Source: an uncultured Eubacteriales bacterium (lineage in GTDB: Bacteria > Bacillota > Clostridia > Christensenellales > Borkfalkiaceae). Taken from it: a DNA stretch of 64,000 nucleotides. Shown here piece by piece: positions 54,122 to 63,945 of the stretch; positions within the stretch are counted from its first letter, which is position 1; every line of letters starts with the position of its first letter. The notes below the pieces were generated by a model. That model saw only the letters and a list, made by a program, of their open reading frames with translations, was not told where the DNA came from and did not search any database. The stretch is taken from assembly GCA_949288785.1 (NCBI GenBank), contig CASELQ010000010.1, forward strand, positions 1 through 64,000. Direction: 5' to 3'. The position numbers were made by a program, and so were the translations under genes.

Positions 54122-54634
54122 TTACGCTTTGAGCGGAGCCAGCATCATCCAGATATTCCTTCCTTCGGTTAAAGGCTGTTTTTCAATGGTGCCGCAATCT
54201 TTTACTATGTCGTAAAACCGCTTCATCACGTCTATCCCCAGTTCCTGATGCGCCATCTGCCTGCCGCGCATCCTTATGGAGACTTTTACCTTGTTGCCGC
54301 CAGAAAGAAATTTCTGAGCCTGGCGAGCCTTTACGTTGAGGTCGCCCACATCTATCGTCATGGAAAGCCAGACTTCCTTTATCTCCACCGTCTTTTGGTT
54401 CTTTTTCGCCTCTTTGGCTTTTTTCGCGGCCTCGAAAAGATATTTCCCGTAATTCATCAATTTGCAGACGGGCGGGTTTGCCGAAGGCGATATCTTAACG
54501 AGATCCAGCCCCTTTTCCTCGGCAATGCTTTGCGCCTCCCGTGAAGACACTATGCCCAATTGTTCGCCCGTTTCGCCTATAAGGCGCACCTCTCTGTCCC
54601 GAATTTCTTCGTTTAACTGATGTTCTCTTTTGAT
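54122..54634 (-). CDS. infC: translation initiation factor IF-3, AUC start
   Basis: A 170-residue IF-3. The family N-terminus is visible only if translation starts at the ATC at 54634 (KREHQLNEEIRDREVRLIGE), with AAGGGG nine bases upstream; the first standard start is a GTG at 54589, which would cut off the first 15 residues. AUU or AUC starts are known in infC genes and allow IF-3 to limit its own synthesis. The two domains are seen: GEQLGIVSSREAQSIAEEKG, and the C-terminal VSIRMRGRQMAHQELGID. First gene of the operon. Confidence 0.93.
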   Translation of the reverse strand: MKREHQLNEEIRDREVRLIGETGEQLGIVSSREAQSIAEEKGLDLVKISPSANPPVCKLMNYGKYLFEAAKKAKEAKKNQKTVEIKEVWLSMTIDVGDLNVKARQAQKFLSGGNKVKVSIRMRGRQMAHQELGIDVMKRFYDIVKDCGTIEKQPLTEGRNIWMMLAPLKA

Positions 54635-54823
54635 AACCGTATACCCCTTTGATAAATTTTCTTTTTCCTAAGGCAAAAAGAAGAGCCGCCCGAAAAAGAC
54701 GACCCCGAACAGTACCGCAGGCGCATTACGCCCCCAAAAGGCATAGTTGCGCACGCATGTAAGTCTATCGAGCCGAACAAAATCTCCGCCCGGCGAGAAG
54801 GGTCTCTTCTTCTTGACCCTAAT
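54635..54823 (-). ncRNA. long leader of the infC-rpmI-rplT operon, candidate L20-type leader
   Basis: Roughly 185 bases separate the promoter from the infC start. On the minus strand they hold a small stem (AGGGTC / GACCCT), several GC-rich helices and T-rich stretches, in the place where Bacillota have the L20 autoregulatory leader. The fold was not computed, so the family assignment is a proposal from position only. Confidence 0.45.
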
Positions 54824-54852
54824 ATAATACTAAATTTTAAGGCGGCTGTCAA
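54824..54852 (-). promoter_or_regulatory. promoter of the infC operon
   Basis: On the minus strand TTGACA (54852-54847) and TATTAT (54829-54824) with 17 bases between. It sets the leader start near 54817. Confidence 0.75.
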
Positions 54853-54997
54853 CCGTTTTTTAAGTTTTTGTTTACGTCCGCCGAATTTTTTATTGTTTTA
54901 CGCACCTTCCGTAATATAACGCAATATATAACGTATAACGCGCCTAACGTATAACGCGCCGCAATATCCCGTATTATTGCAGCCTCTCGTAAATTCA

Positions 54998-55027
54998 CGT
55001 GCCCTCCGCATAATTGCGGAGGGCACG
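54998..55027 (-). terminator. terminator after the DUF1508 gene
   Basis: A perfect 13-bp stem (CGTGCCCTCCGCA / TGCGGAGGGCACG) with a TAAT loop, 127 bases after the gene's stop. No T tract. The rest of 54853-55153 has no gene. Confidence 0.55.
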
Positions 55028-55153
55028 GACTCTTAAACGAATAATTCATCGTTTTAATCAACCGTAAACGGTTTTACGCCCGAACGGTTTTTCGGCTAAC
55101 GCCCATTCGTGCCTTAACCAACAATTTCTTTTCGGCAAAACTTAAATACGGTT

Positions 55154-56407
55154 TCAGTTGGAGGAGGCCGCTCCCGCCGTTTCGCCCGGCGTAACGGCTA
55201 TGGCGGCAAACCGCCTTACCGATTCCAGCGCGCTTATACAGCTTTCAACCGTATCGTACCCCTCGCCCACGCATATAACGGACTTGTTTGCGTTGCGGAG
55301 TTTATAATAGAATCTGCCGAACTTATCTTTTTCTATTACGAAATTGCCCTCGGCTGAATTTTTCTTAACGCTTTCTATGGCCCTTAACGCCGTCTTTCTC
55401 TCCTTTACTTCTTCCGTGGAGAGCATGAGCTGACCGTTATTTGCGTACAGCCGCGCGCAATATCCGCCCGTCTCGCCGCGTTCTATCTTCCATTTGCCGC
55501 GAGCGCCGCGCTTTATTTCGTACTCCGCCTGCACGGGCTGATAGTCAACGTATCTTTCGCCTTCCTCTATGTTCTCGGATATTACGGCGGTCTTTATGAA
55601 CCGGCGCGCCGATTCCATTGCGGCGTAACACCCTTCGCGCGTGGTGTATATCTCGCCCACGCACAAAAGTTTGTTGCCCGCGGACTTAAGCTTAAAGTAA
55701 AAATCTCCGCCCTTGGTGTTGTATATGACAAAGTTGCCGTTCTGGGCGCCCTTGGCTATGGTCTCTATGCCGCTCTTTACACCATCAACCGAGGAATACG
55801 TTTCGCTGTTTAAAAGCACCTCTCCGTTGGAAGCAAGCAGTTTTGCGGTATATTCGCCCTCTCTTCTTATCTCTATTACCCATTTGCCGCTCGCCTTTTT
55901 TGACTTTGAAGTCCCGGACTTTTTAGCCGCCGGTTTTTTGACGGGCGCCGCGGTCTTTTTCTGTTCGGCGGGTTCTTCGGGTTCGGCCTCCCTTTCGGGG
56001 GCGGGCTCCTCTGCGGACTCCGTTTTTTCTTCAGGCTCGGTTTCTTCAGCTTCATCGCCTTGTGGAGGAATTTCTTCCTCCGCGGGCTCCTCCCTTACCG
56101 GCTCTTCCGCCCGTACGGGTGCGGCAGGCTCCTCTTCGGGAACTTCTTCGGCGGGTGCCTTTTCGGCGGCGGGCTGTACGGCGGTTTCAGCGGCGGCGGT
56201 TACTTCCGCCTTTTCGTCCGCCTTGTTTTCTGCCGCCTGTTTAGCCCGCTTTTTCTTTGCGGAATGCGCCGCGCATGCCCATATGATTATTGCGATAATT
56301 ATCACAATAACGCACAGGCCTATTATTCCCACCGCCAAGGTGGAAATGCCCAGCCATTGCCCTATGGGCCGGCAGATGCTTCTTAAAAAATCGAGAAGCC
56401 AATCCAT
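55154..56407 (-). CDS. membrane-anchored protein with four DUF1508 repeats
   Basis: A 417-residue protein. A transmembrane helix (residues about 22-47, LAVGIIGLCVIVIIIAIIIW) is followed by a long acidic Glu/Pro/Ala-rich stretch (50-150), a basic Lys/Ala-rich linker, and then four copies of the 50-residue DUF1508/YegP unit, seen as WVIEIRREGEYTAKLLASNG, FVIYNTKGGDFYFKLKSAGN, WKIERGETGGYCARLYANNG and FVIEKDKFGRFYYKLRNANK. YegP of E. coli has only two such units and no membrane anchor. The repeats alternate in type (1 and 3 versus 2 and 4). No function is established for the family. The topology, with the repeats probably in the cytoplasm, is inferred. Confidence 0.85.
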   Translation of the reverse strand: MDWLLDFLRSICRPIGQWLGISTLAVGIIGLCVIVIIIAIIIWACAAHSAKKKRAKQAAENKADEKAEVTAAAETAVQPAAEKAPAEEVPEEEPAAPVRAEEPVREEPAEEEIPPQGDEAEETEPEEKTESAEEPAPEREAEPEEPAEQKKTAAPVKKPAAKKSGTSKSKKASGKWVIEIRREGEYTAKLLASNGEVLLNSETYSSVDGVKSGIETIAKGAQNGNFVIYNTKGGDFYFKLKSAGNKLLCVGEIYTTREGCYAAMESARRFIKTAVISENIEEGERYVDYQPVQAEYEIKRGARGKWKIERGETGGYCARLYANNGQLMLSTEEVKERKTALRAIESVKKNSAEGNFVIEKDKFGRFYYKLRNANKSVICVGEGYDTVESCISALESVRRFAAIAVTPGETAGAASSN

Positions 56408-56508
56408 AATATTTTCCTCCCAAAATTATTGATTTATCTTACCGCGGCGGTACCGCACACGGAAAATTTCACACCGTTTGCCCGCTAAACCGAAAGGCGG
56501 CAGCCTTC

Positions 56509-57360
56509 TCAGAGCTTTTCCGCTCCGTCGTTAAAATACAGTATACCCAGGGTGTTTGCCCCGCAGTGGCTGGCAATCGTACCGCCCGCCCGGGTTTCCA
56601 GAATTTCTTTAAACCCTGCGTCCTCCACGGCGGCGCGAGCCGCCGCTACCATCTCCGGCGTGGCGGACGTATACGTTATAAACACCCTCTTTAAGTCGGG
56701 CGTATTGAATTCTTCAAGCACGCCCTTGCAATAGTCGGCAACCACCTTATCCATCTTGCCGCGGTACTTTTTGTCGGAAAGCATCTTGCCGCCTTTAAGC
56801 ACTATTCGCGGGCGGATTTTAAAAACGTTTGCGCCCAGCAGCTGCAGGCTGTTGCACCTGCCGCCCTTATAGAGATAATCAAGCCGTTCCACCACAAAAC
56901 TGACTTGCAGTTTTTCTGCGCGCGCCTGCGCCTTTGCGGCTATCTCGGCGGGCGCCACGCCCTGCTCCGCCAGTTCCCTTGCATACATGGCAAGCAGCCC
57001 TATCCCGGTGGATAAACTCATGCTGTCCACAACGTAGGCTCCCGGCACGTTTTTGGCGGCTTCAAACGCATTCCCGCACGAAGAGGTTATCCCGCCCGAA
57101 AGGCAGATATGCACTACCGCGTCATACTCCTTTCTCAATTCACGGAAAAAATCTTCGTACTCGAACTGATTGAGCGCCGTGGTCTTGGGCAGGGTGTTAT
57201 ATTTTTCAACGTATTCGAACATCTCCTTGGTGGTATGTTCGCCGTCCTTAAACGTCATATCACCGAGGGTAATGGTGTAGGCGATAACTTTTATATCGTA
57301 TTTTTCAAGTAACTCTTTGCTGAGGTCGTTTGTGGATTCCACCGAAACGGCTATTTTCAT
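56509..57360 (-). CDS. DegV-family fatty-acid-binding protein
   Basis: A 283-residue DegV/FakB-type protein, which holds a fatty acid and, with FakA, allows its phosphorylation. Start MKIAVSVESTNDLSKELLEK, HICLSGGITSSCGNAFEAAK with the conserved Ser, VVDSMSLSTGIGLLAMYA and YLYKGGRCNSLQLLGANVFK with a final SHCGANTLGILYF. The ATG at 57360 has GGAGGACC five bases upstream; the frame stays open 16 codons further without a site. No fakA is in the window. Its promoter is at 57399-57427. Confidence 0.92.
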   Translation of the reverse strand: MKIAVSVESTNDLSKELLEKYDIKVIAYTITLGDMTFKDGEHTTKEMFEYVEKYNTLPKTTALNQFEYEDFFRELRKEYDAVVHICLSGGITSSCGNAFEAAKNVPGAYVVDSMSLSTGIGLLAMYARELAEQGVAPAEIAAKAQARAEKLQVSFVVERLDYLYKGGRCNSLQLLGANVFKIRPRIVLKGGKMLSDKKYRGKMDKVVADYCKGVLEEFNTPDLKRVFITYTSATPEMVAAARAAVEDAGFKEILETRAGGTIASHCGANTLGILYFNDGAEKL

Positions 57361-57398
57361 CAGGTCCTCCCGCTCTGCACAATAATTTAATTTATTAT

Positions 57399-57427
57399 AT
57401 TTTATCACATAAAATAACCTTTGACAA
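57399..57427 (-). promoter_or_regulatory. promoter of the DegV gene
   Basis: On the minus strand TTGTCA (57427-57422) and TAAAAT (57404-57399), 17 bases apart, 38 bases before the start codon. Confidence 0.65.
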
Positions 57428-57499
57428 TCGTTTTATGTAAATTCCGCCGCTTTTTACCCTTTCTTTTTTCCTAAACCAAGCCTTTTTCCCACGAAACGC

Positions 57500-57528
57500 T
57501 TGCTTTACCGGCGGCAGAGTAGTAAAAT
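57500..57528 (+). promoter_or_regulatory. promoter of aspS
   Basis: TTGCTT at 57500 and TAAAAT at 57523 with a 17-base spacer, 32 bases before the ATG. The ribosome binding site is CAGGAG. Confidence 0.6.
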
Positions 57529-57559
57529 GATTGTGTAAAAAACATTTTCAGGAGTTTTT

Positions 57560-58897
57560 ATGCGGCTTATAGACGGAAACGTAAAAGAGAGCGCCGTAGT
57601 ATACGGCAGTTTCGGCGAACACGAGGGGCAGCTCGTTACCATAAGCGGGTATATACACCGCATAAGGGAAATGACGGGGTTTTCATTTGTGCTTATCCGC
57701 ACGCGGGATGACGTGGTGCAGTGCGTTTACGCCCCGGAATTTTCCGATTACCGGTGGGACGAGAGGCTAACCGAGGAGGCAACCGTTAAAGTTACCGGCA
57801 AGGTGGTTTCGGGAACGGACGCCAAGGGCGAAAAGCGCTACGAATTGCAGATACACGCAATAGAGATCCTCTCCCTTCCCGCCGAGCCCCTGCCAATAGT
57901 CATTAACAAAAAGACGCTGGACGGGGTGCATTTAAATACAATACTCGACTATCGCCCCGTGTCCCTCCGTAACCCGAGAGAGCGCGCAATTTTCAAATTG
58001 CAGGAAGGCATAGCCCGCGGATTCAGGGAATTTCTTTCTCTTAACGGGTTTACCGAAATACACTCCCCAAAAATAAACTATGCGGGGGCGGAAGGCGGCA
58101 CCAACGTATTTAAACTCGACTATTTCGGCAAACAGGTATACCTGGCGCAGAGCCCGCAGCTGTATAAACAGGCGCTGGTGGGCGTTTACGAGCGGGTGTT
58201 CGAAATAGCGCCCGTGTTCCGCGCCGAGCATCACGACACTTCGCGCCACTTAAACGAGTATATCTCCATGGACTTCGAGATGGGCTTTATAGACGGGTTC
58301 GAGGACGTTATGAACATGGAAACGGGCGTATTGAAATACATTATGAACCTGCTTAAAACCGAGTATAAGAAGGAGGCGGAACTGCTCCGCGCCGACATAC
58401 CTGAGATTACCGAAATACCCGCCATCAAGTTTACGGACGCCAAGGCGCTTTTAATGGACAAATTTAAATATAAGCCCACCGACATGAAGGACTTTGACCC
58501 GGAGGAGGAGAGTCTTCTCGGCAAGTACGCAAAAAAAGAACTGGGCAGCGACTTTTTGTTCGTTACCCACTACCCCTCCGTAAAGCGCCCGTTCTATACC
58601 ATGGACGACCCGGGAAACCCCGAATACACCTTGTCGTTCGACCTGTTGTTCCGCGGGCTGGAAATAACTTCGGGCGGGCAGCGCATACACGACTATAACA
58701 TGCAGGTAAATAAGATGGAAAAACTGGGCATAGACCCCGCCGCTTTCGACACCTATCTTATGCTGCATAAATACGGCGCGCCCCCGCACGGCGGGCTGGG
58801 CATAGGTCTGGAACGGCTTACCATGCACCTTTTAGGCTTTAAGAACGTAAGGGAAGCCGCAATGTTCCCGAGGGACATAAACAGGGTTACTCCCTGA
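57560..58897 (+). CDS. aspS: aspartyl-tRNA synthetase, archaeal type
   Basis: A 445-residue class II synthetase. An anticodon-binding OB-fold (residues about 15-110, with RIREMTGFSFVLIRTRDDVV), then the catalytic core: motif 2 FEIAPVFRAEHHDTSRHLNE, motif 3 GGLGIGLERLTMHLLGFKNV, and FLFVTHYPSVKRPFYTM. The about 100-residue GAD insertion of the bacterial enzyme is absent, so it is the archaeal/AspS2 type. Such enzymes often also charge tRNA-Asn, with GatCAB then making asparagine. Whether this one does cannot be seen from the sequence alone. Confidence 0.95.
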   Translation: MRLIDGNVKESAVVYGSFGEHEGQLVTISGYIHRIREMTGFSFVLIRTRDDVVQCVYAPEFSDYRWDERLTEEATVKVTGKVVSGTDAKGEKRYELQIHAIEILSLPAEPLPIVINKKTLDGVHLNTILDYRPVSLRNPRERAIFKLQEGIARGFREFLSLNGFTEIHSPKINYAGAEGGTNVFKLDYFGKQVYLAQSPQLYKQALVGVYERVFEIAPVFRAEHHDTSRHLNEYISMDFEMGFIDGFEDVMNMETGVLKYIMNLLKTEYKKEAELLRADIPEITEIPAIKFTDAKALLMDKFKYKPTDMKDFDPEEESLLGKYAKKELGSDFLFVTHYPSVKRPFYTMDDPGNPEYTLSFDLLFRGLEITSGGQRIHDYNMQVNKMEKLGIDPAAFDTYLMLHKYGAPPHGGLGIGLERLTMHLLGFKNVREAAMFPRDINRVTP

Positions 58898-59043
58898 TTC
58901 TCTCCCGTTTTTATACGTAACGCTTAAACTTCGGGGGCGGCTGTTTGCCGCCCCCGCGTTTTATTCCGTCTTTGCCCGGCGCTTTTCCGCTGCGCCCCGC
59001 CGTGCTTTTTATTGTTTACGATATACTTTGTTTAAGCAAACCG

Positions 59044-59430
59044 TTACTCCGTGCGCGCGCTTTTGGCGTTCACCGCAAGAATACCGCATATCGTGCCCGC
59101 CGCCGCGCCGAATACAAGGTCCGCCCAAAAAGAACCGCCCGCGCCGCTCCCGCACATTATTAAAAACGCAAGGTGAGTAAGCGATATGTATAATATACCC
59201 GTAAGCAGCCCTTTTAACCAGCCGCCTTTTCCCCTGACCGAAGTAAAACAGCCCAGAAACAAGGATATAACCTTTATGAACTGATTTACGGCTTTCACCG
59301 CCGTCGTAGAAAGCGCCGCCATTTTAAGCACCAGCGCAAAAAGCAGAATACCTACCAGGGTGCACACGAGCGCCACCGCCGCACCCTTTATAATCTGCAA
59401 AACAAAACTTCCGCCTGTCTTTACGTTCAT
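59044..59430 (-). CDS. TIGR04086-family membrane protein (YrzE-like)
   Basis: A 128-residue protein with four hydrophobic helices (ALVCTLVGILLFALVLKMAA, VNQFIKVISLFLGCF, GLLTGILYISLTHLAFLIMC, FWADLVFGAAAGTICGILAV). In Bacillota this small membrane family sits next to yajC, as here. The start ATG at 59430 was preferred since it gives the usual family length; a GTG at 59538 would add 36 residues encoded across a terminator hairpin. That hairpin (59431-59469) directly touches the start codon, see findings. Function unknown. Confidence 0.82.
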   Translation of the reverse strand: MNVKTGGSFVLQIIKGAAVALVCTLVGILLFALVLKMAALSTTAVKAVNQFIKVISLFLGCFTSVRGKGGWLKGLLTGILYISLTHLAFLIMCGSGAGGSFWADLVFGAAAGTICGILAVNAKSARTE

Positions 59431-59469
59431 AAAAAACCCCGCACACCTTTTTATAAAGGATATGCGGGG
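59431..59469 (-). terminator. intrinsic terminator abutting the TIGR04086 start codon
   Basis: On the minus strand CCCCGCA / TGCGGGG with an inner CCTTT / AAAGG stem, followed by six T at 59436-59431, immediately before the ATG at 59430. It should end most yajC transcripts, and its 3' arm holds the GGGG that would be the ribosome binding site of the next gene. Confidence 0.75.
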
Positions 59470-59565
59470 GATTACTCTGTTTATGACCTGCCGGATATTT
59501 TCGGGCAGATTAAACTTTAATTTCGCGCCGTTTCTCACCCGAATAAGGCAAATGCCTTAAACAAA

Positions 59566-60111
59566 TTATTTCTTTTTGCTCTTCTTTTTGGGCTGCGCCT
59601 CTTCCTCTGCGGGGGCGCTTTCTTCTGCCGCGGGTTCGGTTTCGGGCTTATCTTCCGCCTTATCCGCCGCGCCGACAGCCGTGTCGAAGGGTTCGGCGGG
59701 GCTTTCGGCAGGCGCCGCGTTCTGCGCCTGGTCAGCCGCGTTATCTGCGGGAGCCGGCGCCGCGTAGCCTTCTGCCGGAGCGGTCTGATAAATTGCCGCC
59801 TTATCGAACTTTACGTACGCCTTGTTGTCCCCCGTGCCCGTTTCGAGCACGAAAGTGTTTTCGGCGTTGTTAATCTCGTGCACAAAGCCGCATATGCCGC
59901 CTATGGTCTTTACCCTGTCCCCTATTTTAAGTGCGTCCACCTTGGCCTGCGCTTCCTTCTGACGCTTTTTGTTGGAAATGCTCTGCCATACAAAAAGCCC
60001 CACGATAGCCACAACCAGCACTACGAGCATTATTATGGTGCCCGTGTTGCTCCCGCCGCCGCCCGTATTTCCGCTGTCGGCAGCATCGGCCAATAAGTTA
60101 TAAAACCACAT
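59566..60111 (-). CDS. yajC: preprotein translocase subunit YajC
   Basis: A 181-residue single-pass membrane protein of the Sec accessory complex. A glycine-rich N-terminus, helix at residues 25-43 (TIIMLVVLVVAIVGLFVW), then the family's core (KVDALKIGDRVKTIGGICGF). It is nearly twice the usual length (about 90-110 residues): from residue 110 the protein is a low-complexity Ala/Pro/Glu-rich tail ending KKKSKKK. It lies downstream of tgt, as in other Bacillota. Confidence 0.93.
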   Translation of the reverse strand: MWFYNLLADAADSGNTGGGGSNTGTIIMLVVLVVAIVGLFVWQSISNKKRQKEAQAKVDALKIGDRVKTIGGICGFVHEINNAENTFVLETGTGDNKAYVKFDKAAIYQTAPAEGYAAPAPADNAADQAQNAAPAESPAEPFDTAVGAADKAEDKPETEPAAEESAPAEEEAQPKKKSKKK

Positions 60112-60214
60112 TATTTACGTCTCCTTTATAAACGAATTTTTTTGTTTTTATATATTGTAAATTATTTTTTCCGATTAGGCAAGCGTTTTGGCAAAGAAAA
60201 ATTGCCCCGGGCGT

Positions 60215-61742
<1,528 letters not shown>

Positions 61743-61863
61743 CGTGAAACAGAATGAGGATTAGAGAAGCAAGCAGGTCGCGGAGCGCGCGGAAACTGCA
61801 AGGGAGTTTACTAAGCCGTAAATGACCGAGCAGACCCGTAAGCGCGACAAAGAGATGCGCCGC

Positions 61864-62886
61864 TTATACAATCATCATTGCGTCGCCGAAAGAAAAAAAC
61901 CTATACCTTTCTTTCACTGCCTCTTCGTAAACTTTGAGCATCTTTTCGCGCGAAGAAAATGCCGACACAAGCATTAGCAGCGTGGACTTGGGCAGGTGGA
62001 AATTGGTTATGAGCGCATCCACGCACTTAAATTTATATGGCGGATAGATAAATATCCCCGTCTCCGCCTTAACGGGCTTTACAAAACCGCATTCGTCGGC
62101 GGCGCTCTCCAAAGTTCTCACGCTCGTGGTGCCCACCGCCACCACCCTGCGCTTTTCTTTTTTGGCGCGGTTTATCTGTTCGGCGGCGCGCTCGTCTATC
62201 TCATAATACTCGGTGTGCATATGGTGCTCGGAAATATCCTCCGCCTTTACGGGGCGAAAGGTCCCCAACCCCACGTGCAGCAGCACGTCCGCAATCTCCA
62301 CCCCCTTGTTTTGCAGGGAAGTTAAGAGTTCTTGGGTAAAATGCAGCCCCGCGGTGGGCGCCGCGGCAGACCCGTCTTTTAAAGCATAAACCGTTTGATA
62401 CTGCGAATTGTCTTTCAGTTTTTCCGTAATGTAAGGCGGCAGGGGCATCTCCCCCACGCGGGTAAGAATATCTTCGAACACGCCGTTATAATAAAATTGC
62501 ACCCTGCGCGTTCCGCCCTCCTCGTTTACCGACAGAACTTTAAGCGAAAGTTCCGGGCTTACGGTAAGCACCGCGCCCGGCCGCGCCTTTTTGCCCGGCT
62601 TTACAAGCACTTCCCATTCGTCTAAGGTAATGCGCCTTAAAAGCAGTACTTCCACCGCCGCCCCGCCCGCGGTGTGAGAATATATCCTTGCGGGCAGCAC
62701 TTTGGTGTTGTTCCTTACAAGCAGGTCGCCCTCTTTCAGATAGTCGCCTATCTCGTAAAAACGGCGGTGAAATATTTGGTCTTTCGCCCTGTCGTACACA
62801 AGCAGGCGGGAAGAATCCCGCGGCTCCGCCGGATGCTGGGCTATAAGTTCTTTGGGAAGAAAATAATCGAAATCGCCGGTCTTCAT
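61864..62886 (-). CDS. queA: S-adenosylmethionine:tRNA ribosyltransferase-isomerase
   Basis: A 340-residue enzyme that builds epoxyqueuosine on tRNA using SAM as ribosyl donor. Start MKTGDFDYFLPKELIAQHPA, DSRLLV, HTAGGAAVEVLLLRRI, PTAGLHFTQELL (about residue 177) with DVLLHVGLGTFRPVKAED, then VGTTSVRTLESA. Normal length. It begins two bases after the ruvB stop, so it is in one operon with ruvAB. Confidence 0.96.
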   Translation of the reverse strand: MKTGDFDYFLPKELIAQHPAEPRDSSRLLVYDRAKDQIFHRRFYEIGDYLKEGDLLVRNNTKVLPARIYSHTAGGAAVEVLLLRRITLDEWEVLVKPGKKARPGAVLTVSPELSLKVLSVNEEGGTRRVQFYYNGVFEDILTRVGEMPLPPYITEKLKDNSQYQTVYALKDGSAAAPTAGLHFTQELLTSLQNKGVEIADVLLHVGLGTFRPVKAEDISEHHMHTEYYEIDERAAEQINRAKKEKRRVVAVGTTSVRTLESAADECGFVKPVKAETGIFIYPPYKFKCVDALITNFHLPKSTLLMLVSAFSSREKMLKVYEEAVKERYRFFSFGDAMMIV

Positions 62887-62888
62887 GT

Positions 62889-63938
62889 TTATTGTTCTTC
62901 GTCCTTATAATCGAATACGGAAATCTGTTCGGCACGCCCGCGCGGCACGGGTATGCCCACGTGTTCGTAACCCTTTTTTAAAAGCACTCTCCCACGCGGA
63001 GTACGCGCTATAAAGCCGAGCTGCAGTAAATACGGCTCGTACACGTCTTCAATAGTGCCAGGGTCCTCGTTTATCGTGGCGGCAACCGTTTCCAGCCCGC
63101 ACGGCCCGCCCCCAAACTTTTCCGCCATGGAGGTAAGGAGCTTAATATCTATCGCGTCCAGCCCCAGCTCGTCTATTTCCAGCATTTTGAGCGCGCCCTT
63201 CGCGTCCGATAACTGCACCGTGCCGTGCCCCTTTACCACCGCGTAATCGCGCACGCGGCGCAACAGCCTGTTTGCTATCCTCGGCGTGCCGCGGCTGCGC
63301 CGCGCCACCTCTTCCGCCGCCGTATGCTCTATTTCGGTGCCCAGCATTCCCGCCGCCCGCTCCACAATCTCGGTGAGTTCGGCGGGCGAATAGGTTTCCA
63401 GCCGGCAGATTACCCCGAACCTGTCTCTTAAAGGAGATGACAGCATCCCCGCGCGGGTGGTAGCACCTATTAGCGTAAAGCGCGGCAGCGGCAGACGCAC
63501 GTTCTTGGCGGAAGGGCCTTTGCCAACTATAAAGTCCAGCGTAAAATCTTCCATTGCGGGATATAAAATCTCTTCCACGTTGTGGTTTAATCGGTGTATT
63601 TCGTCAATAAACAGCACGTCCCGCTCGTTGAGGTTAGTAAGTATGGCGGCAAGGTCGCCCGCGCGCTCTATGGCGGGGCCGCTGGTAACTTTTAACTGCG
63701 TGCCCAGTTCCGCCGCTATTATATGCGCAAGCGTGGTCTTGCCCAGCCCCGCGGGGCCGTATAACAATACGTGGTCCAGCGCGTCCCCCCGCATCTTGGC
63801 GGCGGCTATCGCAAGCGCCACGTTGTCCTTTACCTTTTCCTGCCCCACGTATCCTTCCATAGATTTGGGGCGGAGCACGTTTTCCGTTTCCGTTTCGGAT
63901 TCCGCAAGCGTGCTCGTAACCAGTCTTTCCTCTTCCAT
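62889..63938 (-). CDS. ruvB: Holliday junction DNA helicase RuvB
   Basis: A 349-residue AAA+ motor that moves Holliday junctions with RuvA. Walker [20 protein letters not shown], Walker [11 protein letters not shown], sensor region [20 protein letters not shown], and the winged-helix C-terminus with [20 protein letters not shown]. Normal length. It begins seven bases after the ruvA stop. Confidence 0.97.
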   Translation of the reverse strand: MEEERLVTSTLAESETETENVLRPKSMEGYVGQEKVKDNVALAIAAAKMRGDALDHVLLYGPAGLGKTTLAHIIAAELGTQLKVTSGPAIERAGDLAAILTNLNERDVLFIDEIHRLNHNVEEILYPAMEDFTLDFIVGKGPSAKNVRLPLPRFTLIGATTRAGMLSSPLRDRFGVICRLETYSPAELTEIVERAAGMLGTEIEHTAAEEVARRSRGTPRIANRLLRRVRDYAVVKGHGTVQLSDAKGALKMLEIDELGLDAIDIKLLTSMAEKFGGGPCGLETVAATINEDPGTIEDVYEPYLLQLGFIARTPRGRVLLKKGYEHVGIPVPRGRAEQISVFDYKDEEQ

Positions 63939-63945
63939 GCTTCCT

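Noticed and set aside
54635-54823. T-box riboswitch in the infC leader
   Set aside because: The T-box consensus (TGGNACCGCG-like) is not present; an L20-type leader is the more likely reading from position.
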